Shown: positions 1-12,033 of the stretch, piece by piece
Position numbering within the stretch: the stretch's first letter is position 1
Layout: the number at the start of each line of letters is the position of its first letter
From: Neoscytalidium dimidiatum
Taxonomy: Eukaryota > Ascomycota > Dothideomycetes > Botryosphaeriales > Botryosphaeriaceae
Direction: 5' to 3'
Assembly: GCA_037367355.1 (NCBI GenBank)
Contig: CM074696.1
Span: 682,001-746,000 of the forward strand
DNA length: 64,000 bases
Made by a program: the position numbers and the translations under genes
Notes under the pieces: model-generated
What the model was told of the DNA's origin: nothing
Databases searched by the model: none
Seen by the model: only the letters and a program-made list of their open reading frames with translations

Positions 1-603
1 TCTGTTTCGGCTTTGAAAAAATCTCCGGCCGTGCTTAAATTCCATGGGGATTTGTAAAGGACGTCGGGAAAACCCCACAATGAGGATAAACCCTACTAAG
101 GTCTTGGCCCTCGGCGTAATGCTTTCGACTCCCACCGACAGCTTTGCTTGTGGCCTATCAATCCTCGAGGCAATAGATTCACTTCAGCAACGGAGTCAGG
201 CCGTTTTCCATGCGAAGGGGCCTTACATTTACGTCCATTTTTGAAGCAATTAACACACAACTATCCAAAAATCTTAAAGGGATTTGCTTGACATCATCCC
301 GCCGACTATTACATTTCTGATCTTGGCAAATGAAGCAGATATCATGAGAATACAACAAAATATAAGGTGAGCCATCTACTGAGACCATGAACTGCGCAGA
401 AGCGGTACATTGAATCGGTTCATTAGAGCAGTGGGAACCAATTCCTCACTTGCAAATTAATTTGACGGTCCGACAGGATCGGGGTAGTGAAAAATTGATA
501 TTTCTCAGCTCTATGGAGATAGACGAGGTCATTGAATCCTGCCTCTACTTTTCCAGCCGTCTGGCATTCAACCCGGGGCTATCCAAAATCAGAAGCGCGC
601 ACT
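1..603. other. Intergenic, no gene seen
   Basis: Only short open frames without family resemblance are present. The right end is the 3' flank of the minus-strand GST gene. Confidence 0.6.
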
Positions 604-1423
604 CTACTGGTTCAGCTTAATCCACGACTTCCTCGAAGACACAAGATCCCACCAAGCCTTGACGTGCGGGCGCTCAGTGATCAAATTGCCCCCCCCCGAG
701 ATTGAACAAGGCATTGGTCAACGGCATGTAGAAGATATCGATCAGGGAGAAAGTCTCGCCGCCCATGTAAGGCTGCTTGCTCAAGATCTGATCGAACACG
801 TCGAGTTTCCCACCAAGGATCTCTCGATAGAGCAAAACGATGTTCTCATCAACGGGTTTGCCCATCGTGCTGCTCCGCATGTTCCATTAGTAAATGTCTT
901 CACTTAAATAGAGAGGCAGGAGAAAAACTAACGGCATGACCCTCTTCTGCAGGTAGATCTGTTGCGCAGGCGCGTCAAAGTTATTAACCTCGACGGAAGC
1001 CCATTGCTCGAAAAGCGCCCAAGCTTTGTCATCCTCGGCAGGCGGGAGGAGGGCTGGTCCTTTGTCGGCAAACTTCTTCGCAAGGTAGCGAGCAATTGGG
1101 CGAGACTCTGAATAAAGCAAATGTCCGTCAGACCCGTTGGAACTTAGAAGCCTATTCGGACAAAACATACCATAAAGAATGAATCCGTTGTCGTCGAGGA
1201 CAGGAATTTGACCGAAAGGTTGTTTGGCGCGGTGAGCCTCACTCTGCGATCACCTCATGAGCGCACGTACAACTGCCTCTCGTTGGCCTCATCTTACCTT
1301 GTGCTCACCAACAGCGAAATTGACAGATTGGAGCTCAAAATCGGTAACACCCTTCTCGTAGAGAACAAGAAGAGGTCGAGAAGTGCAGACTGACTTTTGA
1401 AGGCCGATGAGTTTGAAAGACAT
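604..1423 (-). CDS. Glutathione S-transferase, four exons, with apparent one-base frameshift
   Basis: Cytosolic GST-fold protein expected to conjugate glutathione to electrophiles. Exons on the minus strand are 1423-1298, 1237-1171, 1107-933 and 872-604; all joins keep frame and use GTAAG, GTATGT and GTTAGT donors. Exon 1 starts MSFKLIGLQKSV and exon 2 holds the thioredoxin-fold GQIPVLDD segment. The exon 2/3 join creates the glutathione-site segment YESRPIARYLAKKF, where E-S-R is typical of phi/theta-like fungal GSTs. The C-terminal helical domain contains YMGGETFSLIDIFYMP. In the last exon a run of nine G (689-697 on the plus strand as C) throws the frame into a stop after FDH. With eight G the frame continues through ERPHVKAWWD to a stop at 604-606, giving about 211 residues, the usual family length. 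The break is either a homopolymer sequencing error or a fresh null allele. Family call is firm; the exact class is not. Confidence 0.82.
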
Positions 1424-3130
1424 ATTGGCTATCGTTGAAGATGAATGCTCTGGAAATTTGCTGGGTAGTCCAATGCCCTTGAATGAGGAGCTATCGTAAC
1501 TCATGTTTCCTTTAAATACCTCATACGTTGGCTCCCTTGGCTGTATCCAACTCATTGATGACATATGTCCCATGACTAGGGTGGAACGAAGTAGCTCCGT
1601 ATTCGCTTGCTAGTGGAAGCATTCTCTCCGCTTTCCACAACAGGCGATCTGAGGTTCCATGCATTTGTAAGCTTTTAGTCTACTTGATCGTGGCCATTAC
1701 AGCTTACGAATATATCAAGGCACTCCTAAGAAAGCGTATGATTCCCGTTCAGGATTTTCAGCGCGTGAATAACAGGCGCGGATACTACATGTTCCGATCC
1801 CGGGCATAGTTCGGTCCGGTCTGTAAGTCATCCTGATCTAACCACACTAAGTCGGGGCTTTCAGAACGTCCGAGCCCCGTTGGATGCACCCGTATATGCG
1901 TATTAAGAACCTCCACATTATGATCCAATCCAAACTAAATTTTAGGCTACTCAGGAGTAGAAATTTCCCGATGCGCTTGGCGAACAGGGTATTATTAAGA
2001 CAGCCTCAAAGTCACCGATCTATCGTTACGCATGGGAAAGGCCAGAACATTGGCGTCCGCTTTCTGTTGAACATGGGGGAGTCGGGAAACGATTTGACCA
2101 TGGGAGATTTCTGTTATGGCTCTGAGAATGCTATGGTGTGCCCTGTAGAGATATAAAGTTCAGACGTAGCTTTCTTCAGATGAAGTGCTGCTTCATGTGA
2201 TTGGCTCGTGAATTTATTATCCTCAGATTGACTCGGCATTTGTTCTGTTTGAACTCAATGGTCATCCCTTGGAGTGCCTTCATGAAACGCAAGCTATCTA
2301 AACAGGAGCTAAGAGACGCTATGTTACATTCAGACATTCTTACTTGGAACATCTGCTGCTAAACGCACGTTCGCATTCAAACAGATTCAGACACTAATTC
2401 TTCACTTCGATTTTGGTAAAAATACGAAAACAAGAAATGAAACTCGAGATATAGTCAATAAAAAGTGACTTATAATTATTTAAACAAAATTGGATTACGC
2501 TGTGGGAGTTCCTTTGGCATGTGTTTCGGCTATCACTAGGCTTACTATAGATCATGTAGGAAGTATAACAAACTAACTTTTTTGACTCACTGTACAGGTC
2601 AGAAATCAGCACTAGATTGATTTCCTAAAACTTCTAGACGTACATTTAGTCAATTTATAAATAGAATGCTTCACATAGAACGCTGTTCAACACATTGAGC
2701 AAGTGGTGTCCAGAACTGTGGGGTATGGCACTATGACAAACCCTCGTGAAAAGCTTATCAAACGACACCACCAACAACACAATGGGTCGCACCAGAAGCT
2801 TCTTAAACGCTCGACTCTCTACACGATGGCCTAAACAGAATAGGAATAAGTGTAGGACCTATGGATCGCGTGATGGGATACCGTTTTCGGCCGAGGGTAA
2901 ACTTCGGAATGCTCCAATGTGCTTATTGGACGTTGTGCTCACATTAAGACACTTTAACGCCGAGGCGCGGATTTCCATTCTCTTACCCCGGAGATAGAAG
3001 CGGATTTTAGGAAATGGGGACGTCATAGAATACGTGAGCTTCAATATTTAAATCTCTTCCGTTCCAGCTCATATCGCCAGCAAGCCGCCTCTTACTTCTT
3101 TCAAAGCCTCAAAGACTATTACTTCGCAAA
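1424..3130. other. Intergenic, no gene seen
   Basis: About 1.7 kb with only short spurious frames. A TATA-like stretch, TATTTAAAT near 3046, lies about 80 bases before the aldo-keto reductase start and could be its promoter element. Confidence 0.55.
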
Positions 3131-4423
3131 ATGCCGCCTCAAGGAGTTCCTGCCGCAAAGCCCAAGTCATATTTGGCTCGATACCGCCAGCTGGCGCCGA
3201 CGGCATCCGTCCGTGTCTCTCCTCTGTGCCTTGGAGCTGTGAGTGGTTCCCCTCATCACACGTCAAACAAAATGCTAACACATGAGGAATTACAATTAGA
3301 TGACTTTCGGCTCTAGCCACCAAGAGCGATATGGTGAGATCACCAAGGATGAAGCATTTGCCATCATGGATCATTTCTACGCATCCGGAGGTTTGTAGTC
3401 TTCTCCCAAAGTTTTTCTCAAGGACCGCGTATCTGAAACGATCTCCTTGCAGGCAATTTCATAGACACAGCCAACACCTACCAGAACGGTGAATCCGAAA
3501 AATGGGTTGGCGAGTGGATGGCCGCCCGCAAGAACCGTGACCAGATGGTCATTGCGACCAAATACACCTCACAGTCGTTTCCGTACGACGACGGCGCCAT
3601 TTCCTCCAACTACGGCGGTAACGGTACCAAGTCGATGCGTCTCTCCATCGAGGCGTCTCTCAAGAAGCTTCAAACCACCTACATCGACCTCTTCTACGTC
3701 CACTGGTGGGACTACACGGTCACGATCCCCGAGCTGATGCACAGCCTGAACGACCTCGTCAGCTCGGGCAAGGTCACCTACCTGGGCATCTCCGACACGC
3801 CGGCGTGGGTCGTGGCCAAGTGCAATCAGTACGCGCGCGACCACGGGCTGCGGCAGTTCGTCGTCTACCAGGGCATGTGGAGCGCGGCGATGCGCGACTT
3901 CGAGCGCGACATCATCCCGCTGGCGCGCGACGAGGGCATGGGCCTCTGCCCGTACGGTGTCCTCAACCAGGGCCGCTTCCAGACCGAGGCCGTCTTCAAG
4001 GAGCGTGAGAAGCACAACCCTGGCCGCAAGTTCATCCCCGTGTCACAGCGCGACAAGCAGGTTTCTCGCGTCCTCGAGGAAGTTGGAAACGCCAAGGGCG
4101 TGTCTCTGTTGAGCGTCGCGCTGGCTTACGTGATTCAGAAGACGCCGTACGTCTTCCCTATTGTGGGAGGTAGGAAGGTGGAACATATCAAGGGAAGTAT
4201 TGACGCGCTGAGCGTGACGTTGACCGAGGAGGAGATTGAGAAGGTGGAGTCGGCTTACGATTTTGATCCGGGCTTCCCGCATACATTCTTGAGCGGCACC
4301 ATGTTCAAGGAGGGTGCTAAGCCTAAGGGCGCGTACGGACCGGCTGATGTGTGGTTGACAAAGTCGGCGGGTAACTTTGATTGGGTTGAGCCTCCGAAGG
4401 CGCTGCGTCCAGGGGAGCTCTGA
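3131..4423 (+). CDS. Aldo-keto reductase, AKR9 / norsolorinic acid reductase-like
   Basis: NADPH-dependent carbonyl reductase of the aryl-alcohol dehydrogenase / norsolorinic acid reductase group. Exons are 3131-3238, 3300-3390 and 3453-4423, giving 389 residues, close to the family length. The first join restores LCLGA-MTFG and the second restores ASGGNFIDTANTYQNGESE. The AKR catalytic tetrad is visible: Asp in FIDTAN, Tyr in TYQNGESE, Lys in VIATKYTS and His in LFYVHWWDY. The C-terminal NADPH-binding part includes PIVGGRKVEHIKG. The ATG at 3131 is the only one in frame with both splice joins. Related enzymes act in aflatoxin/sterigmatocystin-like pathways and in aryl-alcohol metabolism; no polyketide synthase is nearby, so the substrate cannot be named. 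Codon use is GC-rich and the gene looks intact. Confidence 0.93.
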
Positions 4424-5232
4424 ATAGGGATTATTATGGAATAATGCGAACTTAGATCAGAGGGAAGAAAAACTTTCTTATTCATCCTTGTATATTTCCC
4501 CAGTTTTATAGAATATTAAGGTTAAGGGCTCTTTGATCTTACTGCCCGATGTGCTTTTTCAAAGCTACCAGTGTACAATAGATGAAGGCACTACCCATTA
4601 AGTGCGACTATGAAAATCCCTTACTTCATTCCCAGCTACGGGATCTACTTCAGTGGTGATGGGATGCCAGCATGGTGATTCGTTCAAAGGACGTGTGGCC
4701 AACACTTACCCTACCTGACCACTGCTACATCTTTGACCCATCGAGCTATTGTAGCCTCCCGCACTTTCTGAGGAGTTTTCCGTGGCAGCCAAGCAGGGGG
4801 GTGGCGCAGGCAAATGCTTGGGCATACACATTCTACTTGCACACTGCCTTTTCGGCGTAGCTCCAAACTAAGAACTGTGCGGGATTCGCTTGAGAAGTTT
4901 TAGCTTCCGCATACCGCCGTTTCTGGCATGGATGATGATGGTTAGTAGCACTGAGGCAAGGGAGTCGATATGGAACTTACCCCAGTTTTTTCAACCTCTT
5001 GGCGTCCATCAGCCGCACCCGCATAATGTCTTGCACTAATAAGGAAATTTCCACGGAAGCCTCCGTTACTCCAACATATCTTGAATGACATTCATTTATA
5101 AGAGTTCTCAATATTTCAAGGGCTTCGCGGAAAGCAGACGCTTATCCTCCTAAATCTTTTATGAAGCTCACTTTAACCACGCACACACCTTGGACAACCG
5201 ACAAGAGATCATAAAAAAAAGGAAATCAGAGC
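4424..5232. other. Intergenic, no gene seen
   Basis: 3' flank of the AKR gene and promoter of the membrane protein gene. No RNA gene or repeat recognised. Confidence 0.55.
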
Positions 5233-6738
5233 ATGTCCAACCGAACAAGTCCCAGCGAGCACCGTAGCAGCTCCACCTTCACCGACACCAAAGCCTATCA
5301 CCTCTCCGTCACCAACCATAATGCGGCCAACGACCTCCCGGCCCTCAACCGCAACCTGTCCATGCGCACCCTCTGCATCATCCTCCTGATCCTCACCTGG
5401 CTGACCGGGACCTTCGCCATCAGCGAGGGCATTTACTTCGCGCACACGCTCTCCGACGCCGCCGAAGCCGTGTCGTGGGAAGTGCCCATGCTGGTGGCGC
5501 AGCTGACGGCGCTGGCCATCAACGTCTACCTCGCGCTCCTGATGGAAGGGCTGGGCTACGTCCACGGGCTCTCGCTCAGGTGGGCGCTCGCGCGCGAGGG
5601 CCGCCTGGCCTTCCACTCCAACCTGCGGCTGTTCGCGAGCGCGCGGTCGAGCGCGCCGAACGCGTGGTACGCGAACGCGCTCACGCTCGCCTGCACGGTG
5701 CTCGCGTACTCGTCGTCCTCGCTGCTCGTGCTGGACGCCCCGGGCGCCGCCGGCCGGATCGAGGCGCGCCTGAGGAACGTGTGGAGCCTGGAGAAGAGCG
5801 GCGCGACTGTGTCGCCGACCGCGGCCGTGTGCCTGGGCGTCGCGCTGACGGGGATGGCGGGCGTGGCGACGTGTGCGATGGTGTTCGCCAAGCGGCCGAC
5901 GTGGAGCTCGAGTCCGTTTGATACGGTGGTGGCGTGTCGTGGTATGGGGCTGATGGAATACGTGCCAGGACGCTGCATGCTGGACGTTACGGATGCGGCG
6001 TCCTTGTCGGTGCCGGTGCGGCCGAGGAGGAGGCAAATGTCGTCTTGGGCCGCGCATCGGGAGGTGAGGATCGTTGTCATGCTGCTCTGGGCTTTGACAG
6101 TCCTGTGGTTGGCGGGTGCCGTGGCAGTGAAACTCCTGCGGGAGAATACCGATGATGGCGGTCAGAGTCCTTTCCTGGCTATCTCGGTGGCGGGCTCAGG
6201 GGCAAAGCTTGGGAGACTGCAGCACCAGCTGTTGTTCGCGTCGATTCAGTCATTTGTTACACTCGGTTTGCACTGCGCTGAGCTCCAGGTCAACCTGATC
6301 AGAGATGAGCAGGCATGGCGGCAGGCCGCGTCCGGAAAGGGTTATCATCTGGAGAGCTACAATTCATTTTGGGCTTCCTTGAAGAGTTGGCAGTCACTGC
6401 TCTTATTTCTGGCGAAGCCGGCTATCCATTGGGTCTTCGGGTTGGCGGTAAGTGTGGAATCGGATAAGCTACTGCTGAAGCCTACGGAATGTTTTTATCT
6501 TGTAGGCGTATCGGCAGGGCTGGCTGCCTTTATTACTTTGCTGAGTTTGTGGAGACCAAGTGGGTCACAACCTGCAGCATACGGCCATGTACAAACGCTA
6601 GCAAATCTGGTGGATGAATGGGGTCCAGTCTTGTACTGGGGGCATAAGGCTTCGGGAGCAACTTGTCATGCAGGGACTAGTTCACGGCCGCTTGGGGATG
6701 TTGAAATCAATCAGTTTTATGCAGGTAATCAAATGTAG
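5233..6738 (+). CDS. Fungal multi-pass membrane protein of unknown function
   Basis: Single-exon gene of 501 residues. After a hydrophilic, Ser/Thr-rich N-terminus of about 45 residues come several hydrophobic segments: roughly 46-66 (TLCIILLILTWLTGTFAI), 80-105, 145-170, 195-215, 280-305, 330-350, 395-415 and 423-445. A conserved-looking loop carries AREGRLAFHSNLRLF. I recall similar hypothetical membrane proteins in Pezizomycotina but no function. The start at 5233 follows an A-rich stretch and precedes strongly GC-rich coding sequence; GC3 falls in the last third. The end (FYAGNQM) sits on a GTAATC that could be a splice donor, so a short extra C-terminal exon is possible. Confidence 0.75.
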   Translation: MSNRTSPSEHRSSSTFTDTKAYHLSVTNHNAANDLPALNRNLSMRTLCIILLILTWLTGTFAISEGIYFAHTLSDAAEAVSWEVPMLVAQLTALAINVYLALLMEGLGYVHGLSLRWALAREGRLAFHSNLRLFASARSSAPNAWYANALTLACTVLAYSSSSLLVLDAPGAAGRIEARLRNVWSLEKSGATVSPTAAVCLGVALTGMAGVATCAMVFAKRPTWSSSPFDTVVACRGMGLMEYVPGRCMLDVTDAASLSVPVRPRRRQMSSWAAHREVRIVVMLLWALTVLWLAGAVAVKLLRENTDDGGQSPFLAISVAGSGAKLGRLQHQLLFASIQSFVTLGLHCAELQVNLIRDEQAWRQAASGKGYHLESYNSFWASLKSWQSLLLFLAKPAIHWVFGLAVSVESDKLLLKPTECFYLVGVSAGLAAFITLLSLWRPSGSQPAAYGHVQTLANLVDEWGPVLYWGHKASGATCHAGTSSRPLGDVEINQFYAGNQM

Positions 6739-7498
6739 GAACTTTGCAATATGGCAATACCTTGAGATGAAGTCGCATGAACACGGACCTTGGAATTACT
6801 TTGCCGCTGAGAACTTAAGGGTATAATGTGGAGACTCGTGAGATTCAATACAACGCTCTTCGACTTGATGGATCAATTTGATTAGTCGGAGGATAAACAG
6901 CGAGCGGACAAGCGGCAACGGTAGAAAATCAATAACCGATGTCAGCCTTGAACGGCAACATAACAAGGCTTACCTTCAACTGCCGTAGCCCTCACAGTAT
7001 TCATCCCAAAAAAAATCATAGTGCGTCTCTGTGAAACGATATGCAATGCATGCCAGATTGGGGGCGATTGCAGCCTGGCCAAATCGTGGTCACGTTTGTC
7101 TTACGGATACTTGAGAAAATATCTCTGTGAAGGTATAATTGAAGTAATAAATGACCCTACAGGCACAAGAAAGTATGTACGCTGCAGTTCTTACTAGAGA
7201 ATTATCTCTTTTTCAATTTTCCGTCTACGTCCCTTGGAGCAGCGGCAATGATCATCGGGCTGTACTACATCTTTCAATGAAGGAGGGCTGCACAATTGTT
7301 TCAAGTTAATTCTCACAGCAAATCAATTTCCAAGTATGAATCCATGGCGAGGGGCATGTGCAACATTTGACCAGCGTTGTACAGTCTCACCTAAGTATAT
7401 AATCGCGCGTTGTTCAATTTCTGTAACTTCCCCTACAAAAAAGTCTCTTCCACAGTCCAAACGCCGAGTCACCCTTTTCACATCACATTTCCGAAGTA
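6739..7498. other. Intergenic, no gene seen
   Basis: Somewhat AT-richer spacer; no feature beyond chance short frames. Confidence 0.5.
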
Positions 7499-8266
7499 AT
7501 GGCCAGTTGTGCGGCATGTGAGGGTGGGGGATGCTGTGGAGGCGAGAATTTCTGTTGCGGCCCGAACTGCTGTACCCCAGGGGAGACATGCTGCGGCGGA
7601 CAATGCTGCTCTTACACATGCAGCGCTGATATATGCTGCGACGAGGGACACATCTGTTGCGGCAATACTTGTTGCGATGCAAATACGCATTTCTGCTGCG
7701 GCAACGACCTTTGCTGTCCCATGGCAGATTCTTGCGGGCTCTGGGCTTCGATGGCTACTGCCTTGCGCTCCACCTGCACGAGAACCGCATCTGCGTATGC
7801 GAGCTCTACTATACTTATTAGCGATTAAGCAGCAACTTCGGCTGCAAACACTACTTCTCCCGTCTTAAATACTCCAACGGCATCAAACAATAGCTCAAAT
7901 ACATCGCCAGGGACGTCTGAGACTTCAACAACGCTAGACCCGCGCCCAAACGACACGGGGCTTTCCGCAGCTGGAATTGCTGGTATAGTCATCGGTATTG
8001 CAGCAGCGCTTTTGGCTGTTCTTGGGTGTGCGATATGGTGGCGGAGTAAGCGGAGGAGGAAGGCTGAGGAAGAACCTTATGTCCCTGCGGGTGGGAGACA
8101 CGAGCTTGGCACAGACAAGGCTAATTATACAGCACAAAGGACTGAAATTTAAGGAATGGGAGTCTCTGAAATGGAAGTTCCGACTGTAGAGGTGGGTGGT
8201 GGCGGTGTCCACGAATTGACCGCTGAACCTCGGCCGGTTGACATCGAAGGACCTGATGCAAGATGA
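7499..8266 (+). CDS. Cys-rich protein with single TM segment, interrupted by in-frame stops
   Basis: The frame opening at 7499 begins MASCAACEGGGCCGGENFCC and encodes about 75 residues with repeated CC pairs and CxxxxCC spacing, a pattern of fungal surface or secreted Cys-rich proteins. It stops at TAA 7826-7828. The same frame then continues with a Ser/Thr/Asn-rich linker, a TM helix (AAGIAGIVIGIAAALLAVLG), a basic stop-transfer patch (WWRSKRRRK) and an acidic tail, crosses a second TAA at 8150-8152, and ends at TGA 8264-8266 after VHELTAEPRP. Cys-rich ectodomain, Ser/Thr linker, TM and short tail is a known fungal architecture, so the parts belong together. An intron at 7795-7893 (GT..TAG, 99 bases, frame-preserving) could remove the first stop; I see no convincing intron for the second. 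No signal peptide is evident. It is either an intron-containing gene or a decaying one. Confidence 0.55.
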
Positions 8267-9751
8267 GGCTGAAGGAAGGGAAGACAGGACATAACATACT
8301 CTAAGATCAGTCCATGAGATGACTTATTAACTGGTTGGTCATCATGAGTATAATTGAGACGGAATATGGCTTAAGCGAATTCTCAAAAGGAGAATCCTCG
8401 ATGGATATTGTGTGCAAGAACACGGCGGTTTCATGTAGGTGAAAAGAACTTTTCATTGCTGTGCTCCTGGCGTGTTCTTAGTTTCTGCCCTTCAGTACTT
8501 GTATGCTGCTTCCTGTGCTCCACAGCCGCTGAGCAATATTGATATGAGTCGACTGTATGTCGGCGATCACATGTGGCGCATCTGCAGTTTGGTAAAACCT
8601 TAATGTGAAGTCAAATCAAAATCGTGGACCTATAAGGCGACATCTGCCGCGACAGCCTCGCGATAATATGATATTTAACATCAAATATTTTAGCAAGGGA
8701 CTATAACAAGGATCGAGCTGGGTTTGTTGGCTAGAATGTCCACCGAAGATTACTTTTGGGTCAATATCATTCGATGTTCCAACTCTCGCAGCATAATGTG
8801 ATCGATGCTACCTGCTCTTCCCAAGGCCGCTTCGTAGGAAGAATTTACGGAGGTCATTGAGTACCTGTAGCACGCAGTTTCATCTGTAGTTCGTTGCACC
8901 AACAAAATGACTCCGAAAAATATAGGTATGTGTAGCTGGATGAGAAGCTCGGATAGGCATTCGCATGATTGTCAATATTTTGTAACTCGGTTATATCTCA
9001 TTCAGGGAGCCTGCTGAATTATACGCACTTCATCGAGTGTAGGGTCTTGGCAAGCCGTCTAGATGGCGCGGCGTTAATTTGCGTCTTCAGAGGAGTATCG
9101 TTGTACCCGTCCCTCATCTCCTTAGCCGAAGAATCTTTTGTGACCTTTTTCCGGATCCGTTTGCTGTCCAAGAGCCCTCCGGCAGCAGAAAAGGCGCTAA
9201 GTGTGGCTTGAGCTGTCTAGCAGCCGGTAGATGTCTTCAAGTTATCTCCGGCGGTACATCCACTTCCCGAGAGCGAATTTCAGGTGCATCAATGCAGTGA
9301 TCAGTTATGAGCATCCATGATCATCGCTACATACCTTCCCACATTCCGTTGACCGCGCTGTGAGGCTCCATCTCCACATTACTCCACTGTAAGAAATCAA
9401 ATCGGCAAAAGCTGCAACAACGCCCAGTCCCAAGTCTTTAAGAAGCTTTCGGAGGCGGGACAATAGTAAACCGAGCATGGTTTGGAGGCCGCAAAGGTGG
9501 ACGATCAGGCGCACTCAGTCCAATGAGCGCGCTCATCCACAATCGGGTTCGGGAACGACAAGATCGGTAAGCGGATACGCCACTCGCCGGCCCCCACATC
9601 GTACACGGAGCATCAAAACCGTCGAGATACTAGATGTATCAGGGAAAAAATGGGAGATAAGGGTCAACATATATATTGGACGTCGCAATAAACCTACTTC
9701 TCCATCCAAACTCCGAGAACGATCCTGTGTCAACGACCAGTCGTGGCTTCC
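8267..9751. other. Intergenic, no gene seen
   Basis: About 1.5 kb with no recognisable coding signal on either strand; the right end is the P450 promoter. Confidence 0.5.
9670..9677 (+). promoter_or_regulatory. Possible TATA box of the P450 gene
   Basis: TATATATT lies about 75 bases before the P450 start codon, a normal distance for a fungal TATA element. Position and sequence only. Confidence 0.3.
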
Positions 9752-11793
9752 ATGCAGAAAATGGAAGCACTGTCCACCAGCGCCGGTCCAGTGAGCGGCA
9801 TCAGCTTTTTACCGCTTGCCAATTCCGGTAGGACAACTTTGTACGTTCAACTGATTGTCACCGCGGCCCTGCTCTTCGTCGCCGCGATCTATGTCCGCCG
9901 TGAGAGGCTCTACCCTGCTCTGCCAGTCGTTCTCTCAGAAGAGGGAGAGGACAACTTCAAGAAAGCGAAGCAAGAATGGCCGACTCGGGCCAGAGAGATT
10001 ATCAATCGCGGGTTGAATCAGGTGCGTCTGATTATTCTTGATACCACGTTTCCTCAGCCACTAGTCTTGAAAGATCGAAGGCTTTACAAACGTATTTGCT
10101 TGAGGGCTGAGGACTGATTTCGCAAAACCGTAAGCAGATCCGCAAGCCCTTCCAAGTGATCAGCTCCACCGGACCCAAGATTGTCCTGCCGAACACATAC
10201 GCCAATGAGATCAAGAGCGACCCAAGGCTCAGCTTCGCGGAGTGGTCAGCGCACGTACGTCTGGGAATACACGTTACCCTGATATGAAGTTGAACATTGC
10301 CGGGTTGACGCGACAGATGTCTCGAATAGGAATTCCTTGCCCACCTCAAAGGGTTTGAGCCCTTCGGCGATAACTTGAAGACGCCTGTCTTTGTAGAGAC
10401 AGTTAGAACAAAGCTCACGCAGGCACTTGGTAAGGGCTCTTCATTAACCCTGACGCATTCGCTATTATGGGATAGGCAACAGATGTTAACCATTACTTCT
10501 CTTTGCAGGGACCGTGACTGAGGATTTGTGCGCGGAGAGCGAGGCCACGCTTTTAGAAAAATTAGGCGAGAACAAGGGTGAGTTGCAAGAAGAGCCAGAC
10601 CGAAAAATGCCCATCACGAAAAGAGAAGGAAATATGACAAGGGGCAGTCGGATATGGCTCATGAGAGGAAAGTATCGAGGAATCCACACTGACAAATGCG
10701 AACGCAACCACCAGAATGGACTGATTTGACTCTCAAATCATTCGTGCTCCAGTACGTCGCCCGGCTCAGTACGCGCATCTTCCTCGGCCCCGAGCTCTGC
10801 CGCAACCAAGAATGGCTGGACATCATCACCAACTTCACTATCGAGTCCTTCCAAGCCGTCTACCAGCTACGCAAGTATCCGGCTATCCTGCGCCCGCTTG
10901 CCAATCTCTTCCTGCCGGGCCCGCGCCGCATGCGCGCCATCACCGCCCGCGCCAGGGCTATCCTCGGTCCGGAAATCGAGCGTAGGCGTAAGAGGGATGC
11001 GGAGCTGGCCGCTAAAGGAGAGAAGGTGAAGGGCAAGGATACGGTAACTTGGATGGATCAAGTGGCCAAGGGCAAGCCGTACGACCCCGTCACAAATCAG
11101 CTGTTCTTCTCTGTCGTGGCATTGCATACCACAAGTGATCTGATCACCCATGCTATGTTCGATCTGATTACCCACTCGGAGGTAATCGATGAATTGAGGG
11201 ACGAAGTCAGGCGGGTCATCAAGGAGGATGGATGGAAGAAGACAAGCTTATATAAGCTCAAGCTGATGGACAGCGTCTTGAAGGAGTCTCAGAGGCTGCA
11301 CCCATTTGCACTACGTACGTATCTGCAACTCGCCCCTCTATCTTCTCTTCCATTCTGACAGTTTGCAGTCGTTCTGAACCGTAAAGCTCTCGAGCCTATT
11401 ACCCTTAAGGACGGCACATTCATTCCCAAGGGCGCGATCGTCACCTGCTCTTTGGACCGTATGAGGGATCCGGCTGTGTATCCCAATCCGGAGAATTTCG
11501 AAGCCGACCGTTATCTACGTCTGCGCGAAAGGCCTGGCCAGGAGAACAACTGGCAGTTCGTTACTACAAGCGAAGATCATCTGGGCTTTGGTCACGGCAC
11601 CCACGCCTGTCCTGGTCGATTCTTCGCGTCCAACGAAGCCAAAATTGCGCTAGCATATATGTTGCTCTTGTATGATTGGAGGCTGCCGGACGGGGCACAG
11701 CGGCCCGAGACTGTATGGATAGGATCGGAGGCGTCGTCTAGTCCAACGGCGAAGGTGTCCTACCGCAGGAGAGATGAAGTTGTGCCTAAGTAG
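9752..11793 (+). CDS. Cytochrome P450 monooxygenase, membrane-anchored, six exons
   Basis: Haem-thiolate monooxygenase expected on the ER. Exons 9752-10021, 10138-10254, 10330-10429, 10509-10577, 10715-11314 and 11369-11793 join in frame to 526 residues, normal for a microsomal fungal P450. An N-terminal TM anchor (LYVQLIVTAALLFVAAIYV) precedes the basic RRER and a proline-containing hinge. The I-helix region reads VALHTTSDLITHAMFDL, with the acid/Thr pattern replaced by TTS as in several fungal clans. The K-helix ExxR is in LKESQRLHP. The haem loop is FGHGTHACPGRFFA with the axial Cys. This form resembles the CYP68/CYP503-type enzymes (ent-kaurene oxidase or LovA-like) of secondary metabolism, but the substrate is unknown. 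The first ATG in frame is 9752; an in-frame GTG lies nine bases before it. Confidence 0.92.
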
Positions 11794-12033
11794 CAGGTGA
11801 CGGAGCTTGATCCGTACATGTCTGCATTCCAGACAACCACAGCTTAGCAATTTTGATCCCGAAATTTTACGTTCAACAACAGACGACCGTGTAAGACGAG
11901 GCCAAGCATCTCGTCATAACATCCAAAGAGAGACCAAAAAGAAAAGAGAGAAGAAAGGGGGAAAAAAAAAACGAGAGAATAGTTTCCCAACCTCCCCGCA
12001 GCATTCCTAAACCGCCCCAATTCCCCCCCACCA

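Noticed and set aside
5209..6057. 282-residue minus-strand frame
   Set aside because: Antisense to the membrane protein gene; composition dominated by Arg, His and Gly, an artefact of high GC3.
604..11793. Secondary-metabolite gene cluster
   Set aside because: No core synthase or synthetase and no pathway regulator in the window; P450, AKR and GST alone are not sufficient.
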